Assembly (NCBI RefSeq): GCF_004005945.1
Contig: NZ_SACS01000003.1
Location: 233,468 to 297,467 of the forward strand
Length of the DNA: 64,000 nucleotides
Source of the DNA: Rheinheimera riviphila
Lineage (GTDB): Bacteria > Pseudomonadota > Gammaproteobacteria > Enterobacterales > Alteromonadaceae
Direction of reading: 5' to 3'
Positions 1-9,585 of the stretch are shown here, in pieces; the stretch's first letter is position 1; each line of letters begins with the position of its first letter. A program made the translations under genes and the position numbers. Under the pieces are notes generated by a model that worked only from the letters and a program-made list of their open reading frames with translations, ran no database searches and was not told where the DNA came from.

Positions 1-2028
1 ACGGGTTTCTGGGCCACGGAACTGGATTTGCAGTTTTTTACCATCACCACCACCGCCGCCACTTAAATCAGCCGTTACCATAAACTCGGCGCCAATTAAG
101 CTCTTAATTTGCGCCCGCACGTCAGTTGCAACTTCTTCAGCTGATCGACTACGTTCTTTTTCCGGCACCAACCGCACAAAAATTTGTGCTCTGGTGATGT
201 TGCCGGAGGTGCCGACTGTGGTTTGGGTGTAACGATGTTCAGGAATTTTTTGTGTTATTTCAGCCACCTGCGCGGCCTTCAACTTGGTATATTCCAGACT
301 GGATTCTGAAGGCGCGCGAATATTGACAATAAAACCACCATTGTCGGTTTCCGGCATAAAACCAGAACCACCGTAATTACTTTGCAAGGCGATAGCGCCG
401 AAAAAGCTGCCAAAAGCCAAAATCCACATTGATTTACGGTGTTTTAATGCCCAACCAATCAATCGCGAATAACGCTCAGCCTGATGATCAAACCAAATAT
501 TAAAACGTTGAAACAACTTGCCTAAACCACGACGTTGTTTGGTTTTATCATGATCAGGGTCGTGCCAGTACGCCGACATCATCGGGTCAATGGTAAAGGA
601 GATAAACAACGACACCAGTACCGAGCAGGCGACCGTCAGACCAAAAGGTTTAAACCACTGACCGGTCATACCGTCTAAAAAGGCAATCGGAATAAACACC
701 GCCATAATCGACATCGTCGTTGCAGTCACCGCCATCCCGATCTCTTTGGTACCATCGCGGGCGGCGGTCATATTGTCTTTACCCATTTCCATATGTCGCA
801 CGATGTTTTCACGTACCACAATGGCATCATCAATCAACACGCCAATCGCCAATGATAATCCCAGCAACGACATAAAATTCAGCGTAAAACCACAGGCCCA
901 GACCGCAATAAAAGAAGCCAGCACTGACGTCGGTAACGCCAATGAGGTGATCAGCGTCGAGCGCCAGGAATTAAGGAAAATAAATACCACGACGATGGTC
1001 AGCAAGGCGCCTAAACCCAGCGCTTCAGTGACGTTACGCATACTGGCCGCGACGTCTTCGCCTTGATCCCGCACCACCACCAGCTCAACGCCTTTTGGCA
1101 GATGCGGCGTCAGTTCGTCCAGTTTGGCTTTAATCTCGTCGGTAACACTGATGGTCGAGGATTCACGCGTTTTGGTGATATCAATACCGAGTGCTTTTTT
1201 ACCGTTGAAGAACGACAACCGGCGCTGCTCAGCGCCGCCATCGACGATATCGGCAATCTGTCCCAGACGAATGGCCTGGTCGCCATTTTGCTTCACCACC
1301 ATTTGTTCAAATTCGCTGACATCTTTCAGTCGGCCCTGCAACCGGATACTTTGTTCCTGCAAGCCACTCATCACCCGACCCACAGGTGAAGCAAGGTTTT
1401 GCGTGCGCAGCGCACTGGTAACATCGGTTGCCGATACCTTGGCTTCACGCATGGCGTTGCTGTTGAGGAAAATGGTCATTTCCCGCTCTAACTCACCTTC
1501 CAGCGTCACTAAAGCAACACCCGGAATAGCACGCAATTGCCGGCCGATATCAATTTCCGCTAACCGCGATAATTCCAGCGGACTCAGCTCATCTGAAGAT
1601 AACGCCAGCGACATCACCGGTTGGGCATTGGGGTCGGCTCTATTGATAAACGGCTCTTTCATTTCCGCCGGCAGTTTGTCACGCACCGTCGAAATACTGT
1701 CGCGTAACTCCTGCGCTGCGGCAGTTAAATCTTTATCAAATTCAAACACCACCACAATAGTGGCGCTGGAGTCACGGGCGTAAGAGCGGATATCCCGAAT
1801 ACCCTGAATGGTCGACATCGAATCTTCAACGCGGTTGAGAATTTCCCGCTCCACCGTTTCTGGTGAAGCACCCGGATAAGGCACATTCACCACCAGCACC
1901 GGCGGTTGTACATCCGGGAACTGGTTGGTTTTTAATTTGGTCAGGGCAAAATAGCCAAATAACATCAGCGCGATGGTGACCACCACCACCACTAACGGGC
2001 GTTTAATACTAAAATCGGACAGGATCAT
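1..2028 (-). CDS. RND efflux permease, C-terminal part cut by window edge
   Basis: Inner-membrane, proton-driven RND pump subunit (hydrophobic/amphiphilic efflux type) that would work with the adaptor encoded just upstream. The frame is open for 676 codons from ATG at 2028 to base 1, so roughly the last third of a usual ~1030-residue protein is missing. Visible are the N-terminal start MILSDFSIKRP with the first membrane helix, the large first periplasmic loop, and around residue 400 the RND signature GLSLAIGVLIDDAIVVREN, whose paired aspartates belong to the proton relay. The second periplasmic loop begins before the edge. The start lies 3 bases after the adaptor stop, so the two genes are one transcription unit. 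Substrate cannot be told from this sequence. Confidence 0.93.
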   Translation of the reverse strand, partial: MILSDFSIKRPLVVVVVTIALMLFGYFALTKLKTNQFPDVQPPVLVVNVPYPGASPETVEREILNRVEDSMSTIQGIRDIRSYARDSSATIVVVFEFDKDLTAAAQELRDSISTVRDKLPAEMKEPFINRADPNAQPVMSLALSSDELSPLELSRLAEIDIGRQLRAIPGVALVTLEGELEREMTIFLNSNAMREAKVSATDVTSALRTQNLASPVGRVMSGLQEQSIRLQGRLKDVSEFEQMVVKQNGDQAIRLGQIADIVDGGAEQRRLSFFNGKKALGIDITKTRESSTISVTDEIKAKLDELTPHLPKGVELVVVRDQGEDVAASMRNVTEALGLGALLTIVVVFIFLNSWRSTLITSLALPTSVLASFIAVWACGFTLNFMSLLGLSLAIGVLIDDAIVVRENIVRHMEMGKDNMTAARDGTKEIGMAVTATTMSIMAVFIPIAFLDGMTGQWFKPFGLTVACSVLVSLFISFTIDPMMSAYWHDPDHDKTKQRRGLGKLFQRFNIWFDHQAERYSRLIGWALKHRKSMWILAFGSFFGAIALQSNYGGSGFMPETDNGGFIVNIRAPSESSLEYTKLKAAQVAEITQKIPEHRYTQTTVGTSGNITRAQIFVRLVPEKERSRSAEEVATDVRAQIKSLIGAEFMVTADLSGGGGGDGKKLQIQFRGPETR

Positions 2029-2031
2029 GGC

Positions 2032-3189
2032 TTAGTTCCCCGCCACAGCAACAGCAGCTGTTTCTTTAACCGGTGATTTTTCAGCAGGTTTATCCGACAG
2101 CACCTGATCCAGCGTGACCGCGGCGCCATCAACCAAGGCGCCATGTGGATGGCGTAAAACCTGATCGCCGATATTGATACCGGATAACAATTCCACTGTG
2201 CCCCAACGTGGGTCGCGCCCGCCGGTGGTCACTTTGACTTTTTTCAGTTTTTTGTCGACCAATTGCCAAACAAAACTATTGTCACCTTCCTGCACCAGCA
2301 CCGATGGCGGAACCATCAGACTTTGCTGATTCGCCACCGCAATAAAACCTTCGGCGTATAAACCGGCGACTAAATCTTTTTTGTTATCAATTGCCACAAA
2401 CAATTGCACCTGACGGGTATTTTCATTGGCAGCCGGATTAATCCGCTCCACCACACCGTCAAAACGTTGGTCCTGATAACCATTAATTTTGAAATTAACT
2501 GCTTGGCCAACTTTGACCTGCCCAACCTGATCCGCGGCAATAAAACCTTCAAACCGCATACTGGCCGGGTCAATCACCACCATCAAGGCTTTACCAATTT
2601 GTGCGGTATCACCGGCTGAGGTTTTACGGACCGACACCACACCAGCAAAAGGTGCGCGTACTGCCGTTCTGTCAAGCTGCTGACGTGCTTCAACCAGCCG
2701 GGCTTTGGCTGAAGCCAACTCCGATTGCGACTGATTGGCTTTAATTTCGGCCGATTCTAATAATTCGGCGGTGACTAAACCTTGTTTATTCAGCGACTGC
2801 ATCCGACGCAGCTGCTTTGCCGCCTGATCGGAAGTTACAGCTGCTGAACGTTCCGCTTCTTGCGCTGACATCAATTTATCGCGGTAGGTGGTTTGATCCA
2901 GTTGCACCAACAACTCACCAGCTTTCACCAGATCGCCGTTGTCTTTCAGCACTTGCGTGACAATGCCGGACACTTCCGCATTGAGTTCGGCTTTAATCAC
3001 CGGCTGCAATGAACCGGAAATCATCGGCCCGCGGGATAAGTCGCCTTGTTGCAGCGAGAGCAGATCCGCAGCGACCAGCGACAAGGTCACTGGTTTTTCG
3101 TCTTTGGTTTCGGTTGATGGAGCAGATTCGCCGCAACCTTGTAGCAGGGCAAAAACCATCAGCGCTATAATTTTTGTTTGGTGTTTCAT
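2032..3189 (-). CDS. RND efflux periplasmic adaptor lipoprotein
   Basis: Membrane-fusion (HlyD/AcrA-type) subunit that links the inner-membrane pump to an outer-membrane channel; 385 residues from the chosen start. I start at ATG 3189, not at the in-frame TTG 18 bases upstream, because the ATG gives a clean lipoprotein signal: KHQTK, a hydrophobic stretch, then the lipobox LLQGC, predicting a lipidated Cys. The order is family-typical: a first biotinyl/lipoyl-like half near residues 65-100 (GDLVKAGELLVQLD), an alpha-helical hairpin rich in Gln/Ala/Leu, the second lipoyl half (VRAPFAGVVS), then the beta-barrel domain (FEGFIAADQVGQVKVGQAV). It is followed directly by the pump gene. No outer-membrane partner gene is visible in the window. 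Confidence 0.93.
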   Translation of the reverse strand: MKHQTKIIALMVFALLQGCGESAPSTETKDEKPVTLSLVAADLLSLQQGDLSRGPMISGSLQPVIKAELNAEVSGIVTQVLKDNGDLVKAGELLVQLDQTTYRDKLMSAQEAERSAAVTSDQAAKQLRRMQSLNKQGLVTAELLESAEIKANQSQSELASAKARLVEARQQLDRTAVRAPFAGVVSVRKTSAGDTAQIGKALMVVIDPASMRFEGFIAADQVGQVKVGQAVNFKINGYQDQRFDGVVERINPAANENTRQVQLFVAIDNKKDLVAGLYAEGFIAVANQQSLMVPPSVLVQEGDNSFVWQLVDKKLKKVKVTTGGRDPRWGTVELLSGINIGDQVLRHPHGALVDGAAVTLDQVLSDKPAEKSPVKETAAVAVAGN

Positions 3190-3353
3190 TAGAATATCCA
3201 CTGGCAATGACTTATAGGAGTTATATCTTATTCTGCCGAGTCTACGCTAATAATGAAACCAGTGATTCTGAAAAACGTAACAAGTTATGACAATGCTAAT
3301 TATTCAATATATTCAGCAATTTAATTATTATCTATTAACATTCCAAGCCATAA

Positions 3354-4553
3354 CTACCGTGCCGTGGCTGAACAAGTTTTCGCCCGAGCCTGCACTGCAA
3401 CATCGGGGAAATCACTAAACACGCCGGAGATCCCCTGGCTGAATAACCACTGTAGATCTTGCGACAACGGAACTAAGGTTCCGTCGGCATTTTTGGTCAG
3501 ATAATTGTCCTCGATGCGAAAGGTGTATGGATGGACTAACAATCCGGCCTGGCGGGCGTTGTTTACAACGCTGTGAAGGACCGGATTTTTTTCATCGATA
3601 CCGCGGTATAAATTGCTGCGCCAGGGGCCAATACCATCGGCGTAACTGGCAAGTGCCTGCCAGCCTTGTGGCGTGAATAAATCGCCATAATGAAAGCCGG
3701 GTTGGCTCAGCGTGGGCAGCATTTTAGCGACTTCAGCATGGGCGGGATGTGGCGATTGCTGTCCTCGCCAGTACACCACATCATAAGGCTCAGAAAAATT
3801 ACCTTTTGGCAGCATGTAAGCCTGTTCGGTATCGCCGAGCAATTGGATCAACTGTATTTTTGTGTTGCTTGCGACGAGCTCACTGTCTGGCAGCAGCTGA
3901 TGTTTTAACTGCCACAAATTCAACATTTCAAACGACTGAATATAAATTTCGGCTGGCAGCATATCTTTATATTGCTGCAGCTGTGCCACTAACAAGGTGC
4001 TGAGATCGGTATGGATTGGCGAACCATCCAGTCGGCTGCCAGCATGGGCAAAGTAGGTCGGATGTTTAGTTTCCAGATACAAACCCACTTGTCGACCGGT
4101 GGCGATCCGATGGCGCTGTAACAACTGCAGGATTTCCGGTAATGTCACAAGATCAAACTGACCATCAAAAGCTGCACTTTGCGGGCGCAGTTGTGGCATC
4201 GATTCACGTGCTTTGATCCGTCGCAGTTCGGCCAGAGTAAAATCTTCACTAAACCAGCCTTCCTGCGCGATACCATCAATAATTTTTTGGGTCTTGCGGC
4301 TAGCGAATTCGGGGCGGCTGGCAATATCGGTACTGGTGCTGAGTTCGTTTTCGTGGCGACTAATCAACACGCCATCTTTGGTCGGGACTAAATCTGCTTC
4401 AATGATATCGGCGCCCTGCTCCAGCGCCCGCTGGTAAGCCGCCAGGCTATGCTCCGGCAAATAACCACTGGCGCCACGATGGGCAATGACTAATGGCCAC
4501 TGTGGGCAAGCCGCAGCGACATTAAAACTTAGCAGTAACAACAACCAACGCAT
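3354..4553 (-). CDS. glpQ: Glycerophosphodiester phosphodiesterase, periplasmic
   Basis: Hydrolyses glycerophosphodiesters from phospholipid breakdown to glycerol-3-phosphate and an alcohol. The 399-residue protein starts with a signal peptide (MRWLLLLLSF to about residue 15), consistent with a periplasmic GlpQ rather than the cytoplasmic UgpQ. The catalytic signature is intact: H25-R26-G in HRGASG, E52 and D54 in EADL, and H67 in SRHENE. Length and the long insert between the motif block and the C-terminal FSDFPD match the periplasmic class. It stands alone, on the same strand as the efflux genes but separated from them by a gap of about 160 bases, in which I see no clear signal. Confidence 0.93.
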   Translation of the reverse strand: MRWLLLLLSFNVAAACPQWPLVIAHRGASGYLPEHSLAAYQRALEQGADIIEADLVPTKDGVLISRHENELSTSTDIASRPEFASRKTQKIIDGIAQEGWFSEDFTLAELRRIKARESMPQLRPQSAAFDGQFDLVTLPEILQLLQRHRIATGRQVGLYLETKHPTYFAHAGSRLDGSPIHTDLSTLLVAQLQQYKDMLPAEIYIQSFEMLNLWQLKHQLLPDSELVASNTKIQLIQLLGDTEQAYMLPKGNFSEPYDVVYWRGQQSPHPAHAEVAKMLPTLSQPGFHYGDLFTPQGWQALASYADGIGPWRSNLYRGIDEKNPVLHSVVNNARQAGLLVHPYTFRIEDNYLTKNADGTLVPLSQDLQWLFSQGISGVFSDFPDVAVQARAKTCSATAR

Positions 4554-4638
4554 TTATACCTCCGGCTTTTAGCAACCAGAGCATAGGGTTGAAACATGAC
4601 AAGGTTGTGACATTGAAGCCGCTGGCAGATAAGCGGGT

Positions 4639-5139
4639 CTACAAAGTTTTTTGCAGATATTGCGCTTGCTGACCGGTATAACTGGCTAGCAGTAATTGCT
4701 GCTCCGCTGTGGTGGTAGCAAGGGGCGCGAAGCCTTGTTGTTGCCAGTAAGAAGTTGAGTTTTGCACTGCAACGAGCGCTAAACAACAGAACTGCTTTGA
4801 CAGCGCGTATTGTTCTGCTTGTTGCAACAAAGCTCTGGCTACACCCTGACCACGCGCATCACTGCTCACCGCCATATCATGTAAATACAGACAATCTGCA
4901 GCCGCAACCGGTTGAAAATCTTCAGCTAAAGCGCCGATTTTGCCAGCAGTGCTTGGATAGGTAAAAAGGTAACCCCAGAGTTTGTCCTGATACAGCGCGA
5001 CCCAGCAGGTTTCGGCACAGTTTTTAAAACGAGTGACCACCACATCGGCAGGTTCAAATAACTCAGCGGCATAACAGCGGTCTTGCAGTTTGATCACCGC
5101 TGGTAAATCGGTGCTTTGCATCAGGCGAATCAACAACAT
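4639..5139 (-). CDS. GNAT family N-acetyltransferase
   Basis: Probable acetyl-CoA dependent N-acetyltransferase of unknown substrate, 166 residues from ATG 5139 (MLLIRLMQSTD); an in-frame GTG at 5154 would add five residues. The GNAT fold shows in the DMAVSSDARGQGVARALL segment, which carries the acetyl-CoA pyrophosphate-binding pattern RGQGVA, followed by helix AEQYAL and the C-terminal YWQQQGFAPL typical of the last strand-helix. Upstream, GCCCACT and AGTGGGC around 5145-5162 can form a hairpin between this gene and the small exported protein gene, so the two may be only partly co-transcribed. The substrate cannot be inferred from neighbours. Confidence 0.8.
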   Translation of the reverse strand: MLLIRLMQSTDLPAVIKLQDRCYAAELFEPADVVVTRFKNCAETCWVALYQDKLWGYLFTYPSTAGKIGALAEDFQPVAAADCLYLHDMAVSSDARGQGVARALLQQAEQYALSKQFCCLALVAVQNSTSYWQQQGFAPLATTTAEQQLLLASYTGQQAQYLQKTL

Positions 5140-5180
5140 CAGTGATAAGCCCACTAAAAAGTGGGCAGGTCCTTTTTTGC

Positions 5181-5567
5181 TTAATCGAGGTTTTTCAGTA
5201 AGGTTTTGTCCAGTCCGTCAGCGGTTAACAGTTTAACCACGGCCTGGCAGTGATCCACAGTAAAATCACCTTCATTGATTTGCGCATTTAACGCGTTACG
5301 ACGCTTTTTCACCACGTCGCTAATGACACTGGCATCAATGCTGTTTTTGGTTTTGGCATCCAGTTTATCCAGCCATGGATACAAAGATTTTTCTGCATCA
5401 TAAGCCGCGTGACGCACCGACGGATGAAAATCCTGGCAGGCATTCAGATTCAGCAAATAAAAGTTCAGATACCCGGCCACAGTCACCAGTTTATAGTCTT
5501 GATCAGCTGCCTGAACACTTGATCCCATGCTGGCAGCCAGCAAGCCAGCAATAAACAACTTTTTCAT
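5181..5567 (-). CDS. Small exported protein of unknown function
   Basis: I do not recognise this family. From ATG 5567 (three codons inside the longer frame, chosen because it starts the signal peptide MKKLFIAGLLAASMG) it encodes 128 residues. A Sec signal peptide ends near VQAA, so the mature protein is about 105 residues and likely periplasmic. The mature part is mostly predicted helical, with one Cys in NLNACQDF and one in VDHCQAVV that could form a disulfide, and a basic KKRRNALNAQ segment. Composition and coding pattern look like the neighbours, so it is likely a real gene. It lies between the acetyltransferase gene and prpF, on the same strand, with no functional hint from either. Confidence 0.75.
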   Translation of the reverse strand: MKKLFIAGLLAASMGSSVQAADQDYKLVTVAGYLNFYLLNLNACQDFHPSVRHAAYDAEKSLYPWLDKLDAKTKNSIDASVISDVVKKRRNALNAQINEGDFTVDHCQAVVKLLTADGLDKTLLKNLD

Positions 5568-5656
5568 CTTATGCATCCCGCTGTGTTGAAAACTCTTTGT
5601 ATCAATCTAAACAGAAAAATCTTAATTTGCAATCGACTGCGTTAAAAACCCCAACT

Positions 5657-6847
5657 TCAGGGTGAGCAAGCTGGCACTCGCACCCAACCTTCCATTAAAA
5701 CGCGGGCACTTCGGCTCATGATGGCCTTTTTCACCTGCCACTGGCCATCGACCATGGCCGCTTCGGCGCCAACCCGCAAGGTGCCTGATGGATGGCCAAA
5801 CCTTACCGCAGTGCGCTCACCACCGCCAGCCGCCAGATTCACCAACGTGCCCGGAATCGCCGCCGCAGTCCCAATCGCCACTGCCGCTGTGCCCATCATC
5901 GCATGATGCAGTTTACCCATCGATAACGCCCGTACTGATAAATCGGTATCTGTCGCTGCAATCGCCTTACCGCTTGAAGACACATAAGCGGCCGGTGGCG
6001 CCACAAAGGCAATTTTAGGCGTATGTTGCCGACTTTTTGCTTGCTCCAAATCGGTGATCAAGCCCATTTTTAATGCGCCATAAGCGCGGATGGTTTCAAA
6101 TCTAGCCAGCGCGTTGACATCACCATTGATGGCATCTTGCAGCTCAGTGCCGCTGTAACCGATATCTGCCGCATTAACAAAAATGGTTGGGATACCGGCG
6201 TTGATCATCGTTGCGGCAAAAGTGCCAATGCCCGGCACTTCCAGCTGATCCACGACATTGCCGGTTGGAAACATTGAACCGCCGGCGCCTTCTTCATCAG
6301 CGGCTGGGTCTAAAAACTCTATCACCACTTCTGCAGCCGGGAACGTCACGCCATCTAATTCAAAATCACCAGTTTCCTGAACTTCACCGTTGGTCACAGG
6401 TACATGGGCAATAATGGTTTTTTGAATGTTGGCTTGCCAAATTCTGACCGTGCAAATACCATTTTGTGGAATACGTGTGGCATCGACTAAACCATTGCTG
6501 ATGGCAAAAGATCCAACAGCAGCAGTTAAATTGCCGCAGTTGCCGCTCCAATCAATAAAGGCTTTGTCGATGGCGACCTGGCCAAACAAATAGTCGACAT
6601 CATGATCGGCTTTACTGCTTTTGCTTAAAATCACCGTTTTACTGGTGCTTGATGTCGCGCCGCCCATGCCATCGGTATGTTTGCCGTAAGGATCCGGGCT
6701 GCCGATCACCCGCAGTAATAACTGATCACGCGCTTCACCCGGCAGTTGCGCCGCTTGCGGTAAATCGGTGAGATTAAAAAACACACCTTTACTGGTGCCA
6801 CCGCGCATATAAGTGGCGGCAATTTTGAGTTGTGGGGCAAAAGTCAT
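5657..6847 (-). CDS. prpF: 2-methylaconitate cis-trans isomerase PrpF
   Basis: Last gene of the methylcitrate operon; 396 residues, family-typical. PrpF isomerises the 2-methyl-trans-aconitate made by AcnD to the cis form, so that aconitase can finish the route to 2-methylisocitrate. Family hallmarks are visible: the N-terminal RGGTSKGVFF block, the central SGNCGNLTAAVG that carries a catalytic Cys, and the C-terminal GHPSGTLRVGAEA. The pairing prpF plus acnD replaces the prpD dehydratase, as in Shewanella and many other gammaproteobacteria. A strong hairpin at 6875-6898 separates it from acnD and could lower its expression relative to the upstream genes. Confidence 0.95.
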   Translation of the reverse strand: MTFAPQLKIAATYMRGGTSKGVFFNLTDLPQAAQLPGEARDQLLLRVIGSPDPYGKHTDGMGGATSSTSKTVILSKSSKADHDVDYLFGQVAIDKAFIDWSGNCGNLTAAVGSFAISNGLVDATRIPQNGICTVRIWQANIQKTIIAHVPVTNGEVQETGDFELDGVTFPAAEVVIEFLDPAADEEGAGGSMFPTGNVVDQLEVPGIGTFAATMINAGIPTIFVNAADIGYSGTELQDAINGDVNALARFETIRAYGALKMGLITDLEQAKSRQHTPKIAFVAPPAAYVSSSGKAIAATDTDLSVRALSMGKLHHAMMGTAAVAIGTAAAIPGTLVNLAAGGGERTAVRFGHPSGTLRVGAEAAMVDGQWQVKKAIMSRSARVLMEGWVRVPACSP

Positions 6848-6870
6848 GATTGTTCCTGATTTAGCTGGTT

Positions 6871-6898
6871 AAAAGAAGCCGGTGTCATCACCGGCTTC
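6871..6898 (-). terminator. Intra-operon hairpin between acnD and prpF
   Basis: A perfect 10-base stem (6875-6884 with 6889-6898) with a 4-base loop, followed on the minus strand by TTTT. It resembles an intrinsic terminator but sits inside the operon, 7 bases after the acnD stop, so it is more likely an attenuator or an mRNA-stabilising structure than a full stop. Confidence 0.6.
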
Positions 6899-6904
6899 AA
6901 CCCA

Positions 6905-9505
6905 TCATTCATTGCTCTGACCAAGGAAGTCTTTGGCAAACCGTTGCAACACACCGCCAGCATCGTAAATCGACACTTCTTCGGCGGTATCTAAGCGGCA
7001 AGTCACCGGCACTTGCAGCGTTTCACCATCGCGGCGATGAATAACCAGAGTCAGATCCGCTCTTGGAATACGCTCGCCGAGCACATCATATGATTCAGTA
7101 CCATCAAGGCTCAAAGTCTGGCGATTGACACCGGCTTTAAACTCCAGCGGTAACACGCCCATCCCGACTAAATTCGTGCGGTGAATACGCTCAAAGCCTT
7201 CGGCAACAATGGCTTCAACTCCGGCTAAGCGCACGCCTTTGGCCGCCCAGTCCCGCGATGAACCCTGACCATAATCAGCACCGGCGATGATAATCAGCGG
7301 CTGTTTACGCTCCATATATTGCTCAATCGCTTCCCACATCCGCGTCACCACGCCTTGCGGCTCGACCCGGGTTAACGAGCCTTGTTTGATTTTGCCATCA
7401 ACCACCGCCATTTCATTGATCAGTTTCGGATTAGCAAACGTAGCGCGCTGTGCGGTTAAGTGATCGCCACGGTGAGTGGCGTAGGAATTGAAGTCTTCTT
7501 CCGGCAAGCCCATTTTGTGCAGATATTCACCAGCAGCGCTGTCGAGCATAATGGCGTTCGACGGTGACAAATGGTCGGTAGTGATGTTATCGCCAAGCAC
7601 CGCCAGCGGCAGCATGCCTTTCAGTGAACGCGCGCCTGCAAGTGCACCTTCCCAATAAGGTGGCCGGCGAATATAGGTACTTTGACCGCGCCAGTCATAT
7701 AAAGGGCTGATTTTCTCGCCAAAATCGACCGATACCGCAAACATCGGCTCATAGACTTTACGATATTGTTCAGGTTTGACGCTGCTCGCCACCACCGCAT
7801 CAATTTCAGCGTCGGTTGGCCAAATATCTTTTAAGCGAATTTCGCGACCATCAGCAGCAATACCCAGCACATCTTTTTCGATATCAAAGCGGATAGTTCC
7901 GGCAATGGCATAAGCCACCACCAAGGCAGGAGAAGCTAAAAACGCTTGCTTGGCATAAGGGTGAATACGACCGTCAAAGTTGCGGTTACCGGACAGCACG
8001 GCAGTGGCGTATAAATCGCGGTCGATCACTTCTTGCTGAATAACCGGATCTAAAGCGCCACTCATGCCATTACAAGTAGTACAGGCAAAACCAACGATGC
8101 CAAAGCCTAAGGCTTCTAAATCGGTCAGTAAACTGGCTTCTTTTAAATAGAGTTCCACCGCTTTTGAGCCAGGCGCTAACGAGCTTTTCACCCATGGCTT
8201 GCGGTTTAACCCCAGTTTATGTGCATTGCGTGCCAATAAACCGGCCGCAATGACGTTGCGTGGGTTACTGGTATTGGTACAGCTGGTAATAGCAGCAATA
8301 ATCACTGCTCCATCCGGCATCAGACCTGGCTCGTTTTCGACCACACCACTGATGCCTTTGGCGGCAAGTTCAGTGGTGGCGACCCGGGCATGCGGGTTAG
8401 ACGGCCCGGCGATATTACGCACCACACTGGATAAATCAAACCTCAGCACCCGCGGATACTCGGCCGTTGTTAAGCTGTCCGCCCACAGACCTGCAGTTTT
8501 AGCGTAGGTTTCAACCAGTTTCACCTGCGCCGCTTCCCGACCGGTCAGGGTTAAATAATCCAAAGTTTGCTGGTCGATATAAAACATCGCCGCCGTAGCG
8601 CCATATTCCGGCGTCATATTGGAAATGGTGGCGCGGTCGCCGAGACTTAAACTGTTGGCGCCTTCACCAAAAAACTCTAAGTAGCTCGACACTACTTTTT
8701 GCTTGCGTAAAAACTCGGTCAGCGCCAGCACGAGATCAGTTGCCTGAATGCCAGGCTGCACTTTACCGGTCAGCTCCACACCAATAATATCCGGCAACCG
8801 CATCCACGAAGCACGGCCGAGCATCACACTCTCCGCTTCCAAACCGCCGACGCCAATGGCAATCACGCCTAAAGCATCCACATGCGGTGTGTGACTGTCA
8901 GTGCCAACCAAGGTATCCGGGAACGCCACGCCATCGATGGCATGGATCACCGGCGACATCCGTTCCAGGTTGATCTGGTGCATGATGCCGTTGCCTGGCG
9001 GGATCACATCCACATTTTTAAAGGCTTTTTTGGTCCAGTTGATAAAGTGAAACCGGTCGTCATTGCGACGGTCTTCAATAGCGCGGTTTTTCTCAAAAGC
9101 GTCTGGCTCGAAACCGCCGTGCTCCACCGCTAATGAGTGATCGACAATCAGCTGCGTTGGCACGACCGGGTTCACTTTGGCCGGATCACCGCCCATTAAG
9201 GCGATGGCATCACGCAGGCCAGCTAAATCGACCAATGCCGTTTGACCCAGAATGTCATGGCAAACCACGCGGGCCGGAAACCAGGGGAAATCTAATTCTT
9301 GTTTACGCTCAATCAGCTGGCCTAAATAGGCGTTCAACTGCGCCGGATCAGCACGGCGTACCAGGTTTTCGGCGTGGACGCGACTGGTATAAGGCAGCGT
9401 TTCCCAGGCGCCTGGCTTGATGCTATTGACCGCTTCGCGCGCATCAAAATAGTCATAGGAGGTGCCGGCAAGCGGCTTACGGAAATTGGTGTTTAAATTG
9501 GTCAT
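6905..9505 (-). CDS. acnD: Fe/S-dependent 2-methylcitrate dehydratase AcnD
   Basis: Aconitase-like enzyme that dehydrates 2-methylcitrate in the methylcitrate cycle, producing the trans isomer that PrpF corrects. I start at ATG 9505 (MTNLNTNFRKPLAGTSYDYF), which matches where AcnD proteins usually begin; an ATG 42 bases upstream would add an unusual tail. This gives 866 residues. The three 4Fe-4S cysteines are visible in TSCTNTSNP and in CTTCNG, and the swivel domain carries the aconitase active-site block GADYGQGSSRDWAAKG. Upstream prpC and downstream prpF are on the same strand, with gaps of about 80 and 57 bases. Its presence together with PrpF and without PrpD marks the iron-dependent version of the pathway. 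Confidence 0.96.
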   Translation of the reverse strand: MTNLNTNFRKPLAGTSYDYFDAREAVNSIKPGAWETLPYTSRVHAENLVRRADPAQLNAYLGQLIERKQELDFPWFPARVVCHDILGQTALVDLAGLRDAIALMGGDPAKVNPVVPTQLIVDHSLAVEHGGFEPDAFEKNRAIEDRRNDDRFHFINWTKKAFKNVDVIPPGNGIMHQINLERMSPVIHAIDGVAFPDTLVGTDSHTPHVDALGVIAIGVGGLEAESVMLGRASWMRLPDIIGVELTGKVQPGIQATDLVLALTEFLRKQKVVSSYLEFFGEGANSLSLGDRATISNMTPEYGATAAMFYIDQQTLDYLTLTGREAAQVKLVETYAKTAGLWADSLTTAEYPRVLRFDLSSVVRNIAGPSNPHARVATTELAAKGISGVVENEPGLMPDGAVIIAAITSCTNTSNPRNVIAAGLLARNAHKLGLNRKPWVKSSLAPGSKAVELYLKEASLLTDLEALGFGIVGFACTTCNGMSGALDPVIQQEVIDRDLYATAVLSGNRNFDGRIHPYAKQAFLASPALVVAYAIAGTIRFDIEKDVLGIAADGREIRLKDIWPTDAEIDAVVASSVKPEQYRKVYEPMFAVSVDFGEKISPLYDWRGQSTYIRRPPYWEGALAGARSLKGMLPLAVLGDNITTDHLSPSNAIMLDSAAGEYLHKMGLPEEDFNSYATHRGDHLTAQRATFANPKLINEMAVVDGKIKQGSLTRVEPQGVVTRMWEAIEQYMERKQPLIIIAGADYGQGSSRDWAAKGVRLAGVEAIVAEGFERIHRTNLVGMGVLPLEFKAGVNRQTLSLDGTESYDVLGERIPRADLTLVIHRRDGETLQVPVTCRLDTAEEVSIYDAGGVLQRFAKDFLGQSNE

Positions 9506-9585
9506 GGGTATGCACTCTGCAAAAGCATTCAAGGGATGCGGTTGCATCCCTTATTCAAACTATTTTACTCCGACTAAGCCGCGAC

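Noticed and set aside
1124..1783. 219-codon plus-strand frame in the efflux gene
   Set aside because: It is antisense to a continuous RND permease frame with its signature motif.
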